Shown piece by piece: positions 43,306 through 54,000 of a DNA stretch of 64,000 nucleotides. Source of the DNA: Limibacter armeniacum. GTDB lineage: Bacteria > Bacteroidota > Bacteroidia > Cytophagales > Flammeovirgaceae. The stretch covers positions 62,001-126,000 of the forward strand of contig NZ_JBAJNO010000002.1 of assembly GCF_036880985.1 (NCBI RefSeq), read 5' to 3'. Position 1 is the stretch's first letter. Each line of letters starts with the position of its first letter. The notes beneath the pieces were generated by a model. That model had not been told where the DNA came from, did no database searches, and saw only the letters and a list, made by a program, of their open reading frames with translations. Made by a program: the position numbers and the translations under genes.

Positions 43306-46300
43306 ATGAAACCAATTAATGGAGCAATGGAACTCAATAAATACAAAAGGCTGAAAGCAAACACTGTCCGCCAAGGACTCGTACTGCTGGTGTTTAGCCT
43401 GCTTTGGAATATGAATCAGGTGATAGCCTATCCAACACAAGACTTGTTGAACAGGCGGGTATCTCTGCTATGTGAGGGGTGTCACTTGCAGGACGCCCTT
43501 AAGCAGTTGACTCAGGGTACCCATATTAAGTTTGTCTATAACCCTGCTGAGTTAGATGGCTTACAATTGGATCGCGGAAACTACCCTGAGATGGAACTGG
43601 GTACCTTGTTGCAACAATTGCTGCAACCGTATGGGTTGGAGCATAAGGTGATTAACAATCGTATAGTGATACGCAAAGTTGCCCGTGAGGGAACCGGCAA
43701 GATTATGGGTCGTGTACATGATGCCCAAAAAAAGGAGGAGCCCCTGATTGGAGCCAACGTACGCGTGTTGGGTACAGCATTGGGGGCGGTAGTTAAGGCT
43801 GATGGCACTTTTACGATAGACAACCTGCCTGAAGGAGCCTACACATTGGTCGTGACCTTTTTGGGCTATCAATCCAAGCAGCTGGAAGGGGTTAGGGTCT
43901 ATGCAGACAATATTACCAATCTGGAGATAGGGTTGCTTGAACGTAGTGAGCAGTTGGAGGAAGTAGTTGTGCAAGGAGATATAGATGTCCGTTATGCGCC
44001 AGTCGAAAACTCTACGGAAGTCTCTCTGATTACCCAGATGCAGGAGAGTGTGGGCATCGTGACGGGAATATCTAACCAGCAGATTAGCCAAAGCCTAGAC
44101 AGGGATGCCGGTGATGTGGTTAAGCGGGTACCGGGAGTTACCCTGATGAATGACTTTGTATTGATTCGTGGGCTGGACCCCCGCTATACCATGACTTACC
44201 TCAATGGTATGATAGCACCAAGTACTGACCAAAATCGCCGTGTTTTTGCTTTTGATCTAGTGCCCAGCGGGCTTATCGACCAGGTTACGGTATACAAGAG
44301 TCCTGCACCTGAGCTGCCAGGGCAGTTTGCTGGAGGAGTGGTCAAGGTCAGTACCAAGAGTGCGGGGGCAGTACGCCGCCTGCAAATAGGCATTTCGGGA
44401 CAGTACCGTACAGGAGGTAGTTCTTTTGCAGATATCTATTCCAATACAGGCAAGAATGACAGCGACTTGCTGGGATTGGGAATGACTGGCCGCCGTTACG
44501 ATGAGCGTCTCTATGACCCTGGCTTCAAAATGCCCAGTTACCAGACCTACCCAGAACTGAATAAGGAGTTGGTGGATAACTTTCCGGACCCGTATAGTCT
44601 GACCCAAAGTCACCATAACTTTGACAAGCGTGTCCGGATAAACTACTATGACTCTTGGAAGTTAGGAACTACCCGCCTCAACAATCTTACCTCGGTGGGG
44701 TATACCAATCAGCAACGCTTTATTGAGCAGTACCGGCAAGGGATTACTAGGCCTGCTTATAACCACCTAGAAGAAAAACCATTTATTGAGAAGGACTTTA
44801 CCTTTTATGATAGCCTGTACAATGCGGCCGTCAGGTTGAGCCTGTTGGAAGACCTAACTTTCCAGCTAAATGAACAACATAAGGTTGGATTCAACCTGTT
44901 CTATAATCGAAGTGTGGAGGACCAAACTGCCAAGCGTAACCGAAGTTTAACAGTAGGGGAATTTCAAGATACCACCATCATTGCATCAAAGGACTATAGT
45001 ATCAATATGGAGTTTACCCAGCGAGACCTCCTCACTGGACAGCTGGAAGGGGAGCATACCATAGGTAGCCACCACTTGCGCTGGTACCTGGGCCGCACCT
45101 GGATCACGGAGGATATGCCGGACTTCCAGAGCTATGATTTTAACAGCGAATCGACTTATACCATTACAGACGAAGGTGGCCGTACAAGCCGCAGAGGAAC
45201 TTTGGAAACCGAGGAGATGGGCAAGAACTATGGGATGGATTATAGCTGGCAGCTGCCCAGTCAGCTAAAGCTAAAGCTAGGGGGACTATACCAGAAGCGA
45301 TACCGCTATATGGACTCCTTTTATTACCTGCCATACTTTTCCAAACCGGGTTCCAATACTTATCCCGTGAAAGATGTTTACCAGCCCTGGTTTCATATGA
45401 CAGAGATCTATAATCCGGAAGGGGCAGAAGAGGAAGGCTGGACCAAGACTATTAAACGAGACTTTGCTGAGGGAAGATATTCGGTGGATTTTGGGATACA
45501 GGCCGTTTATGCGGGCATAGAGTTGCCGCTGCTAGACCGCAAGCTGGAGGTACATGCTGGAGTCCGTTTTGAGCATGGTAAAAGGGTGGTCTACGATAAC
45601 CTAGATCGGGAGATTCTCACTGAGAATGGTCCTGAACGGGACTACTGGCTGCCTTCGGGAGGCATTACTTGGAATATTAACCGAAAGGTAAAACTCCGGG
45701 GCACTTATGGGAGAACCTTGGACCGTCCAGCCCTGCGGGAGACCAGTAACTTCACTTTCTATGAGTTTTCAGAAAGCCTACTCTATGTGGGAGATCCTGA
45801 ATTGGAAGATGTCGTGATTGATAACTATGACCTAAGAGCAGAATGGTACCCTTCTGCAGGAGAGTTTTTGTCGGTAGGTCTCTTCTATAAGAATCTATCT
45901 CAACCCATTGAGCTGTTTGATATAACCAACAGTGCAAGTCAGGCACCATATAATGTAGTTGTTTACGGGAACAGCGATCGGGCCACTGTTAAAGGTATAG
46001 AGATAGAAGTTCGCCGCAAGCTCTCTTTTATTCCCTGGCAACCTATGCGGTACTTTTCCATTATCGCTAATCTAGCCTTAGTGGACGCTCAGGTAGACCT
46101 TGGAAGCGCCTTTTATACTACTGGAAGTTCACGGGCAGAATCAGGACAAGAACGTGCCATGGTGGGCAGTTCGCCTTATGTAATCAACGGAGGGTTGTAC
46201 TTTGAACAGCCTGACTGGAATACTACCCTGTCGGTGATCTATAACCGAATCGGCCAACGCATGGTCTCGGCTGGGCAGTCTGGGCAAGGGCCTGTCTATG

Positions 46301-46584
46301 AACTACCCCGTGACCAACTGGATCTGACCTTTACCCAGCAGTTGATGCCTTTCTTGAAAGTGAAACTGGGCGTACAGGATTTGCTTAACCAATGGGTAAG
46401 GCTTTATCGGGATAACAATGTGGATGGTAAGTATGAACCAGACAAGCAATACGAGTATGTCAGAAAAATCTATAACGATGAGGGAGAATTGGTAGATGAG
46501 CCAGTATATCAAGTAATGGACCATGTTCATAGTCAGTTCCGTCCAGGGAGCTATTACTCGGTAGGGTTTACCTTCTCTCTCTAG
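43306..46584 (+). CDS. TonB-dependent receptor with STN domain, no SusD partner
   Basis: A 1092-aa outer-membrane receptor from MKPINGAMELN; the frame reaches 57 bp further back. After a signal peptide comes an STN domain (about 45-125, LCEGCHLQDALKQLTQGTHIKFVYNPAELD), a CarboxypepD_reg domain (GRVHDAQKKEEPLIGANVRVLGT), a plug (GDVVKRVPGVTLMNDFVLIRGLDPRY) and a barrel with a C-terminal SYYSVGFTFSL. The plug lacks the SusC motif, and NGMIAPSTDQNRRVFAFDLVPSGLIDQVTVYKSPAPELPGQFAGG is the non-SusC type used with ECF/FecR systems. No SusD gene follows; two lipoprotein genes follow instead. By eye the coding sequence is richer in G and C than its neighbours. Confidence 0.9.
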   Translation: MKPINGAMELNKYKRLKANTVRQGLVLLVFSLLWNMNQVIAYPTQDLLNRRVSLLCEGCHLQDALKQLTQGTHIKFVYNPAELDGLQLDRGNYPEMELGTLLQQLLQPYGLEHKVINNRIVIRKVAREGTGKIMGRVHDAQKKEEPLIGANVRVLGTALGAVVKADGTFTIDNLPEGAYTLVVTFLGYQSKQLEGVRVYADNITNLEIGLLERSEQLEEVVVQGDIDVRYAPVENSTEVSLITQMQESVGIVTGISNQQISQSLDRDAGDVVKRVPGVTLMNDFVLIRGLDPRYTMTYLNGMIAPSTDQNRRVFAFDLVPSGLIDQVTVYKSPAPELPGQFAGGVVKVSTKSAGAVRRLQIGISGQYRTGGSSFADIYSNTGKNDSDLLGLGMTGRRYDERLYDPGFKMPSYQTYPELNKELVDNFPDPYSLTQSHHNFDKRVRINYYDSWKLGTTRLNNLTSVGYTNQQRFIEQYRQGITRPAYNHLEEKPFIEKDFTFYDSLYNAAVRLSLLEDLTFQLNEQHKVGFNLFYNRSVEDQTAKRNRSLTVGEFQDTTIIASKDYSINMEFTQRDLLTGQLEGEHTIGSHHLRWYLGRTWITEDMPDFQSYDFNSESTYTITDEGGRTSRRGTLETEEMGKNYGMDYSWQLPSQLKLKLGGLYQKRYRYMDSFYYLPYFSKPGSNTYPVKDVYQPWFHMTEIYNPEGAEEEGWTKTIKRDFAEGRYSVDFGIQAVYAGIELPLLDRKLEVHAGVRFEHGKRVVYDNLDREILTENGPERDYWLPSGGITWNINRKVKLRGTYGRTLDRPALRETSNFTFYEFSESLLYVGDPELEDVVIDNYDLRAEWYPSAGEFLSVGLFYKNLSQPIELFDITNSASQAPYNVVVYGNSDRATVKGIEIEVRRKLSFIPWQPMRYFSIIANLALVDAQVDLGSAFYTTGSSRAESGQERAMVGSSPYVINGGLYFEQPDWNTTLSVIYNRIGQRMVSAGQSGQGPVYELPRDQLDLTFTQQLMPFLKVKLGVQDLLNQWVRLYRDNNVDGKYEPDKQYEYVRKIYNDEGELVDEPVYQVMDHVHSQFRPGSYYSVGFTFSL

Positions 46585-46823
46585 ATGTAGTCTGGTTTCG
46601 GCTTCACTCAATGAGCGAATTAATGCAGAGCAAGTTGGAGTAGCTAGTATCAAATGCCTTTAGGTTGAATAAAAATATAACTGCCTCAGGGTGGGGCAGG
46701 GATTGATGTAATACACAAAACAATAAAGACCTAGACAACAAACAGTATCGAATAGTTTTGCATCTGTGGGGGCAGGGCTCCCGCCGTGCAGGTTGTAGCC
46801 ACCATCCTACCTATCCAGAACCT

Positions 46824-46902
46824 GTGGCACCTGTGCGGGAAGTGCCACCTTCTCGCTATAATCCATCTTATTTTAATAGAAAACTTAGATTTTAAAATGA
46901 AA
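46824..46902 (+). promoter_or_regulatory. Leader of the beta-helix lipoprotein gene with hairpin
   Basis: GTGGCAC (46824-46830) and GTGCCAC (46842-46848) form a 7-bp stem. The following bases to 46902 repeat the order of blocks seen at 41637-41700 and end at the ATG (46897). The remaining 46585-46823 stretch shows no gene. Confidence 0.4.
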
Positions 46903-48333
46903 TCATTCTTGAAATTTTCCAAGATTACTTTGTCTGCCATGGTAGGTGGACTCCTATTCCTTTATTCATGTTCAGACCAATTGGTTGACGACGTTGCCAA
47001 AGGTGAAGTGTCAGCAGTACAGGCTGAGATTACGTTGGGCGAAAACCCAGATGCAACTGGTGTGTCAGAGATATCTTCTGATATGACTCTGACCGCTGGT
47101 AACACCTACGTGCTGAACCAGTTTGTAAGAGTACTTTCAGGAGTAACACTTACTATCCAACCAGGTGTAACGATCAAGGGCAAAAAAGGCACTCTGTCAG
47201 GTGATCCTGCGACTGGCACCCCTCCAGGTACCCTAATTATAGAAAGAGGAGCCAAGATCAAGGCAGAAGGAACAGCTTCAAGCCCAATCATCTTTACTTC
47301 CTATGAAGGTGCTCCAGCACCTGGTGATTGGGGTGGGGTTGTGATCCTAGGCAAAGCACCTGTAAGCAATAATGATACAGACCCTCAGATTGAAGGGGTA
47401 CCGGAAGGAACTACTGGAGATAACTCTTACGGCGGTAACAAAGAGACTGATAACTCAGGAGTAATGCAGTATGTACGTATCGAGTATGCAGGCAATACAC
47501 TCACTAATGGTAACGAAACTAATGGATTAACGTTGGCAGGTGTTGGTAACGGCACAGTGATTGACCACGTGCAGGTTTCACATGGCAATGACGATGGCTT
47601 TGAGTTCTTTGGAGGTACCGTAAATGCAAAATACTTGATCTCTTACCGTAACAGGGATGACGACTTCGATACAGACCAAGGCTATACTGGTAAGATCCAG
47701 TACGGTATTGTACTTAGAGATGCCAACAGATATGTAGACTTCCCAGCTAACGGCTTTGAGTCCAACGGTGACAATGACGATGCTTCCGCTAATTTTACAG
47801 ACGGCACATTTGCCAACTTTACTGTAATCGGCCCTATCAAGAATGACTGTTCTCAAGGTACGGTAAACGCTGCCTACAACTCTGGCGCTATCCTGCGTGA
47901 TGCTTCATCACTGGACGTCTTTAACTCTGTATTTATGGGCTTCCCTAACTACCAGTTTGAGTTGGCTTCAGATGCCGGTACCAACCTGCAGTTTGACGGC
48001 AACGTATTGGTTGTACCTAACTATGCTGGTGCGCAAGGCACCAATGCTACTTCAGGTTTTACTGTACTGACTGCAAATACATGCGATGCAGCTGCATCGC
48101 CTTTTACTTTTGCAATGTCAGAAAGAGCGGGTCTTACTGCTAACTCATGGTCATTTAACGACACATTTAGCGTAATGCCTATTTCAGGTTCAACGTTGAA
48201 CAGCGGCGCCAGCTGGACCAACGCCAAGGTAAGCACTGATGCTTTCTTTGACAAGGTAACCTTCCGAGGCGCTATGGGATACAATGCCGTGCAAAACTGG
48301 AATTTTAACAGCAACTGGACAAGCTTTAACTAA
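46897..48333 (+). CDS. Right-handed beta-helix lipoprotein
   Basis: A 478-aa lipoprotein from MKSFLKFSKIT; the open frame extends to 46786 but that extension is non-coding in character. The lipobox is GGLLFLYSCSD (cysteine near residue 24). The mature protein has the pattern of a family common next to Bacteroidota TonB receptors: LTAGNTYVLNQFVRVLSGVTLTIQPGVTIKG, then GDWGGVVILGKAP, GNKETDNSGVMQYVRIEYAG and GNDDGFEFFGGTVNAKYL, repeats expected of a parallel beta-helix. The end GAMGYNAVQNWNFNSNWTSFN is also family-typical. The function is unknown. It is probably a surface component working with the receptor at 43306. Databases sometimes mislabel relatives 'multidrug transporter'. Confidence 0.75.
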   Translation: MKSFLKFSKITLSAMVGGLLFLYSCSDQLVDDVAKGEVSAVQAEITLGENPDATGVSEISSDMTLTAGNTYVLNQFVRVLSGVTLTIQPGVTIKGKKGTLSGDPATGTPPGTLIIERGAKIKAEGTASSPIIFTSYEGAPAPGDWGGVVILGKAPVSNNDTDPQIEGVPEGTTGDNSYGGNKETDNSGVMQYVRIEYAGNTLTNGNETNGLTLAGVGNGTVIDHVQVSHGNDDGFEFFGGTVNAKYLISYRNRDDDFDTDQGYTGKIQYGIVLRDANRYVDFPANGFESNGDNDDASANFTDGTFANFTVIGPIKNDCSQGTVNAAYNSGAILRDASSLDVFNSVFMGFPNYQFELASDAGTNLQFDGNVLVVPNYAGAQGTNATSGFTVLTANTCDAAASPFTFAMSERAGLTANSWSFNDTFSVMPISGSTLNSGASWTNAKVSTDAFFDKVTFRGAMGYNAVQNWNFNSNWTSFN

Positions 48334-48342
48334 GCGTATCCC

Positions 48343-48376
48343 GAAAGCAGGAGATAAACTCCTGCTTTCCTTTTTT
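48343..48376 (+). terminator. Terminator after the beta-helix lipoprotein gene
   Basis: A perfect 11-bp stem, GAAAGCAGGAG (48343-48353) and CTCCTGCTTTC (48359-48369), followed by CTTTTTTC. It lies 9 bp after the stop; nothing else is recognisable in the 302-bp gap. Confidence 0.85.
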
Positions 48377-48635
48377 CTGCCCAGCAATAGGCTAGAAAAC
48401 AAGGACCCACATCCCTCACCAACAAATACTATCCAGTGGGGATGACCCTATGTGATCGTTCAGGTGGAAATACCTTGGAAGACGGAAATATGATTGCCTT
48501 ATTTCAAACAGGAAGTATTAGAAACGCAAGAACAGAAGGCCGAGAGACAAGATAAATACTGCTGCCTTAAGCTAGAAGTGATTAATACCAATTAGTAAAC
48601 CATAAATCAAGAATCATTTTTTAAAACAAGCACAG

Positions 48636-50174
48636 ATGAAAACAATGTACATAAAACAATGGGCATGGCTGCTGCTGGCCCTGCTGGTATCCGTTTTTAC
48701 CGGTTGTGATGATGAGGACGATATGTCGATTGAAGGAGAAAACAAACTGATGATTACCGACATTAGCCCAAGGTCTTTTAAAACCAATGAGCCATTCCAG
48801 ATCATCGGGTCTGGCTTTCACAAGGAGCCTTCCCAGAATGATGTCAAGTTTTATACCGCAGGTGCCGAATTTGGGATACAAGACAGACAGTTAGAGGTGA
48901 TGGAAGTGACAGAAGAGGGAGGACAAGAGGTCTTGACCGTCAAGGTTCCTTTTGAAATTTCGATGTCAACAGGTGAGTATAATGTTGCGATATGGGTAGG
49001 GTTGGAGACCTACCGCTCTGAGCTTGTGGTTGACTTTGAGCAAGATTATGAGCCGACCGAACTGGTGGCAGTTCTTCCTGAAAGTGGCTATGCAGGCTCT
49101 GAGGTAAGCATTACACTGGATAAGGTAGCGCAATATACGACTAGTGACCTATCATATGCAGACTCTATCGCTGTTTACTTTAACGAGATTGAGGCAGAGA
49201 TTTTGAAAGTGGCGCAAAAAGAGATCAAGGTACGGGTACCGAAAGGTTTACCAATTGACGCTGCTACCATCAAGGTGGTCCTGGATGGGGAGGAAGTAGG
49301 CAATACCCTCAGCTTTAGTTTACAAGAGCCACCCTCTACGGTAAGGGGCGTGATAATATCTCAAGACGAAGAATTATATAAGCTTTACTATGATGAAGAG
49401 GGAGTGAAGCAAAAGGTATATTTAGGTGTTATGCAGATGGATGATATTGTGATTGATAAGGAAACCAATATGGTGTATGGTGCTTATCAAAACAGAATTT
49501 TTAGGCTAGATATTTCTAATCCTGCAGAAAGCACTACAGAGGAGCTTTACAACATAGGAGAAGGGATGATTATTATTGAAATAGAGTTGGATGTAGCCAA
49601 CAATATGATCTACTGGATAGATGCTTTGAATGGTAACATTAACAGGGCAGCAATGGATGGAACAGGTACACCTGAAACTGTTTACAGTTACCCAGGGCAA
49701 ATAACCATAGGGGCAGAGCTGCTTCTGAGCAATGATGCCTTGTACTGGTCTACTATTGGTTTTGATGAGACCAACCCTGCTGTTTACAGAGGAGATAAAT
49801 CAGGGACCGCAACACCAGTCAAGCTTTATGATGGCGACAGTGGCTTGATTAACTCCGCTTTTTATCTTCGGTCAGATGAGGCAACCAATAGCCTTTTTAT
49901 TTCTGACCAATCTCTGTTCAATCCAGCTGGTACAACACTTTGGAGAGGAAGCCTGGATGGAAAAGATCCCCTTGAGAAAATCATAGATAGCGACAGTGGA
50001 TTGGGATCTTCCTCTTATTTTACTATAGACAGTGAATTTGGATATATCTATTGGTCTGTTAAAGATGAAAGTAACCAATATGTAATAAGAAGAGCTAAGT
50101 TGGATGGGACTGAGATGGAAGGTGTCTACTTGGAAGAAAGTAGCACTTGGCATGTATTTGCTCTAGTATTATAA
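48636..50174 (+). CDS. IPT/TIG-domain lipoprotein with C-terminal propeller-like repeats
   Basis: A 512-aa lipoprotein (lipobox VSVFTGCDD, cysteine near residue 24). Two Ig-like IPT/TIG domains are visible: ITDISPRSFKTNEPFQIIGSGF (about 40-135) and LVAVLPESGYAGSEVSITL (about 145-230). From about residue 235 onward are repeats resembling six-bladed YWTD/NHL propellers: NMIYWIDALNGNINRAAMDGTG, NDALYWSTIGFDE and FGYIYWSVKDES. This resembles surface glycan-binding or SusE/F-position proteins of polysaccharide loci. The ligand is unknown. It lies in the series TonB receptor, beta-helix lipoprotein, IPT lipoprotein, NAGPA protein, though terminators separate the genes. Confidence 0.75.
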   Translation: MKTMYIKQWAWLLLALLVSVFTGCDDEDDMSIEGENKLMITDISPRSFKTNEPFQIIGSGFHKEPSQNDVKFYTAGAEFGIQDRQLEVMEVTEEGGQEVLTVKVPFEISMSTGEYNVAIWVGLETYRSELVVDFEQDYEPTELVAVLPESGYAGSEVSITLDKVAQYTTSDLSYADSIAVYFNEIEAEILKVAQKEIKVRVPKGLPIDAATIKVVLDGEEVGNTLSFSLQEPPSTVRGVIISQDEELYKLYYDEEGVKQKVYLGVMQMDDIVIDKETNMVYGAYQNRIFRLDISNPAESTTEELYNIGEGMIIIEIELDVANNMIYWIDALNGNINRAAMDGTGTPETVYSYPGQITIGAELLLSNDALYWSTIGFDETNPAVYRGDKSGTATPVKLYDGDSGLINSAFYLRSDEATNSLFISDQSLFNPAGTTLWRGSLDGKDPLEKIIDSDSGLGSSSYFTIDSEFGYIYWSVKDESNQYVIRRAKLDGTEMEGVYLEESSTWHVFALVL

Positions 50175-50261
50175 GAAAACTATGTGCATGAGTAAGTTAA
50201 AAGTTTTTCATAAGGCAATCGGAGATATAAGTGATTTCTGATTACGCTGAGTAAGTATGGT

Positions 50262-50292
50262 AAAGGCATGGATTATTGGTCCATGTCTTTCT
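50262..50292 (+). terminator. First of two related terminator hairpins after the IPT gene
   Basis: AAAGGCATGGA (50262-50272) pairs with TCCATGTCTTT (50280-50290) with one G-U pair. It resembles the hairpin at 50348-50379 in stem ends and loop (TATTGG versus TACTGG). Confidence 0.55.
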
Positions 50293-50347
50293 GCTTGTTT
50301 AGTGGCATGGAGATTTGGAGTGTTTGAATATAAGAAAATAAGCAAGT

Positions 50348-50379
50348 AAAAGGTATAGGCTACTGGTCTATACCTTTTT
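50348..50379 (+). terminator. Second terminator hairpin after the IPT gene
   Basis: AAAAGGTATAG (50348-50358) and CTATACCTTTT (50368-50378) form a perfect 11-bp stem with a 9-nt loop and a T-rich tail. Confidence 0.7.
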
Positions 50380-50466
50380 GTGCTAATAAAAAAGCTGTCA
50401 AGGTAAATGCAGTAAATCCCTTTATAGTTTATGGATTAAAATATCGCTAATGTATAAGACCATAAG

Positions 50467-50542
50467 TCCCGAAGGTACAAAATATATCAGCGATGGACTT
50501 TAGTCCATTGTCATGTAAACGATTTTTTGAGCCCTGAAAGGG
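50467..50542. repeat. REP-like palindrome cluster in the 837-bp gap before the NAGPA gene
   Basis: Within 76 bp lie AGTCCCGAAGGT (50466-50477 or so), the perfect palindrome ATGGACT-TT-AGTCCAT (50493-50508) and CCCT-GAA-AGGG (50532-50542). Such a run of short palindromes recalls REP-type repeats. No other copy is present in this window. The rest of 50175-51011 shows two terminators and AT-rich sequence. Confidence 0.35.
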
Positions 50543-51011
50543 TGGTATAATCCATAATTCACGTTAGTTAACCATATCCATACCCAGTCAGGTAATATTA
50601 TGCAATTGATAGTCTGGAAACTTTTCTCATTCATATGTCCTTGAAATTCCGCTAGTACTTTCTTGATTTCTCCATTAGTCACATGATGTAGAATCGAGTA
50701 TTCTCATTGGAGGAATGGCAGAATACTGTCGTAGGTTAAAGAGTTTGTTTTAACTCATTCTTAAAGCTTATCCATAGCTCTTCAAGATGTATGTGTAGAA
50801 GGGAAAAAATAATGACCGGCTACCCTCCCTATACATTGTCCGTAAGCGTTTATGTTGTAAAATTGAGGTTAATGTTAAGCCAAGAAATAAAGTCCAACGG
50901 TTAGTGTGTAGCCTGTTATTTTAACTTTATATCAAGTTCATCTTCTACATTTCTTTACGATTTTTTTTCACTCCTTTTTTGTGGCATTAAACCAAAACCA
51001 TACTCGTACTG

Positions 51012-54000
51012 ATGAGAAATTTTTACCACTTAACCAGAATTTTTCTGGTATGCATTCTGGCTTTAGCCAGTTCGCAACTATTTGCTCAGGAGCCAGAACC
51101 TGCCATTAATTGGCAGTGGACACGCAAGACTGATCTCCATCTACCAAAAGGAATACAAGTGTATGAAACCAGCAGTACACTGCCTGATGGTTCACCTAAC
51201 CATGCTGTCTATACAGTATTGGATAGGACTGCTAATCCTAACCTGGGTTTGAAAACTGTTTATGGCGGTGGACTTAAAACCCCGCTGGAGCGCTATCAGG
51301 AAAGTCAGTCTGGACTGGAAAAGGCCTTTGTTGCAGTCAATGGCGGCTTTTTTGGAGGCACGTCATCTGTCAGCCTTGTAGTAAATGACAGTGAGAGATT
51401 GTCTGTTGGACTTGGCGGTGTTACCAGACCAGATGCTGCTGGTAACAATGTGACAGCTTACCCTATCAGGGCAGCATTTGGCATTGAACAGGATGGTAGC
51501 CCAGCTGTTACTTGGACTTATGATGTAGCAGATGGCACAGGTGGCAAAGTCACTTACGCATTTCCGGAGCCCGGTGATAACAACGAGTACGAATATGTAT
51601 TCGGACCCCAACCAACAATGGACAACTTACCTGCTGAAGCGGCAATTTGGACACCTGAGATGGCTATTGGAGCAGGTCCAATGCTGATCACCGACGGAGC
51701 GATCAACGTGACGGATGCGGAAGAATTTTTTGGAGAGGCTAGTGGTGTTGGAGTTGATGTTAGACACCCAAGAACAGCTATCGGTTATACAGCGGATGGC
51801 AAGGTGATCCTGCTGGTAGTAGATGGACGTCAAGCAGGATTTGCGACTGGTGTCACAATGCCTGAACTGGCAGCTGTTATGGAAAGCCTGGGAGCAATGG
51901 GTGCCATTAATTTGGACGGTGGCGGCTCTTCTTCTATGGTGGCTGATGGAAAAGCGATCACCAGCCCTTCAGATGCTGTTGGCATGAGAGCAGTTGCATC
52001 AGTAGTGATGATTTGTACAGAACCACAAATTTATGATACTGAAAACACGGCGGTATTCTCTACTTCTGCTGGCTGGTCTTCAACTGCTCAGGCAGGGTGG
52101 TATGGAACTTCCAACTCCCTGATTGCACCCACAGTAGATCCATCCCTTTCTCCAGATAAGACTGCTACTTATACCCTGCCAGCGGAATTTCAGGCAGCTG
52201 AATACGTGTTGGAAGGTGCTTGGGCTTCTTCAGGTTTTCCATGGAGGTCTAACGCTACACCTTACGCTGTAGTAAGAGCAGGTATGGAGGATGAGGTATA
52301 TTATGCAGACCAATCCAAAAGCCCTGATCGTTTCAACCAACTGGGTACCGTACATTTAGGGCCTGGCGATAAGGTGATAATTGGTAACAATGCACCGGGT
52401 AACTATGTAACTGTCGATGCCATTAGGCTGACTAAGGTAGGAGAGAGTGTACCTGTAGTAGCAGTGGCAGAAGGCAATGGAGGCAGTTTCCTGAATGACA
52501 GTGAGGTTGCCTTGACGATCAACTTTACCTCTCCTAACACAGGTGTTACAGCTAGTCAGTTAAGGGTATTCAATAGTATTAATGGCAAAGCAGAAGAAGA
52601 GATCTTGGTAGATGACCTAAGTGGAAGAGAAGCTACATACAATTTTGCACATACACTAGTAACTCTTGGGGAGAACCGTTTCCGTTTTGAAGCGGAAGAT
52701 AACTTGGGAAGAAAAGTATCAGCGACTTTCATAGCGGTATCGCGTTCTTTTGACATTGCTTTAGAGAATGGAGAAACAGGAAAACACCAGACACAGCATA
52801 TGCTCTCAGTTCCGGTTCGGATGGATGCGTCTAACCTTTCAGGGATAAACCTGTCAAAGCTTGAGGTATTCGAAATCAAGGGGATTGATACCGTCAATGT
52901 ACTGTCAGAAACCTTAACTCAAGCGGTGGAGGAATATACTTTCAACCAGCAAGTTAAAGCGCCGGCCAAATCCAAACTCAAGTATCTCTTCCGTGCTACA
53001 GCATCCAATGGTGACATGGCTGAGATTATGTATCAGGCTGAGGTAATTCCGGCAAGAGGAAGCACTCGTCTGGCGGTTATCTCTGATATGAATGGTAGTT
53101 ATGGCGCTACAGATTATGAATGGCAAGTGGATAGTATCATGCAGCGGATTCCAAGAATATGGAACCCTGATATGGTAGTATGCGGTGGTGATATGGTGGC
53201 AGGACAGTCTGCTTCCCTGACACAGGAAGAAGTGAAGGCAATGTGGGCAGGTTTTGATCAGGATGTATTTTCACCGCTAAGAGATGCCACCATTCCTTTT
53301 GCCTTTACATTGGGTAACCACGACGGTACGGTAGGTTTTCAAATGGAACAGGATGAGGCAGCGGCTTACTGGAATACGCCGGGTAACCATCCGGGATGGG
53401 AGCCGATTAATGAGGAAAGGTACCCGTTCTTCTCCACTTTCAGAATTCCGGGCAACAGTGACCTGTTCTTCCTTTCATGGGATGCATCAAAGGCAAGTTT
53501 TACTGCAGAAGAGCTGGCTTGGGTAGAGACACAGCTACAGTCATCGGAAGCTCAGAATGCCAAAATGAGATTTGTAATAGGACACATTCCTCTTTATGCG
53601 GTGGCAGCTGAGAGAAATGGCACTGGTAACACATTGGTCAATCCTGAAGAAATCAGGGCTTTACTGGAACAATATGATGTCCATACCTATATTTCAGGTC
53701 ACCACCATGCCTATTATCCTGCCAAGAGAGGTAACATCGACCTTTTGAATGCAGGAGCTATTGGATCAGGACCAAGACAGCTGCTCAACTCAACGCTAGC
53801 CCCTACCAATACCGTGACCTTGATGGATATTTTCCATGCGGCTGACTCTGAGAATGTTTACGGTGTTGATACTGTAATTTATACAACATTTGAGACACAA
53901 TACCAGCTTGCAGAGGACATGCCTTTGCTGGAAGAGAAGACATTGCCGGAAGCCTTGATCAGTTACAACGGTTATGTGGTCAGAAGAGATATCCCGATGC

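Noticed and set aside
43561-44091. 176-aa minus-strand open frame
   Set aside because: It lies wholly within the TonB receptor gene on the opposite strand and has no recognisable motif.
46786-46896. N-terminal extension of the beta-helix lipoprotein frame
   Set aside because: The in-frame ATG at 46897 gives a clean lipoprotein signal; the upstream codons cover a leader hairpin.
50500-50682. 60-aa minus-strand open frame
   Set aside because: It spans the REP-like palindromes, shows no family pattern and has no ribosome-binding context. It looks like chance translation of repeat sequence.
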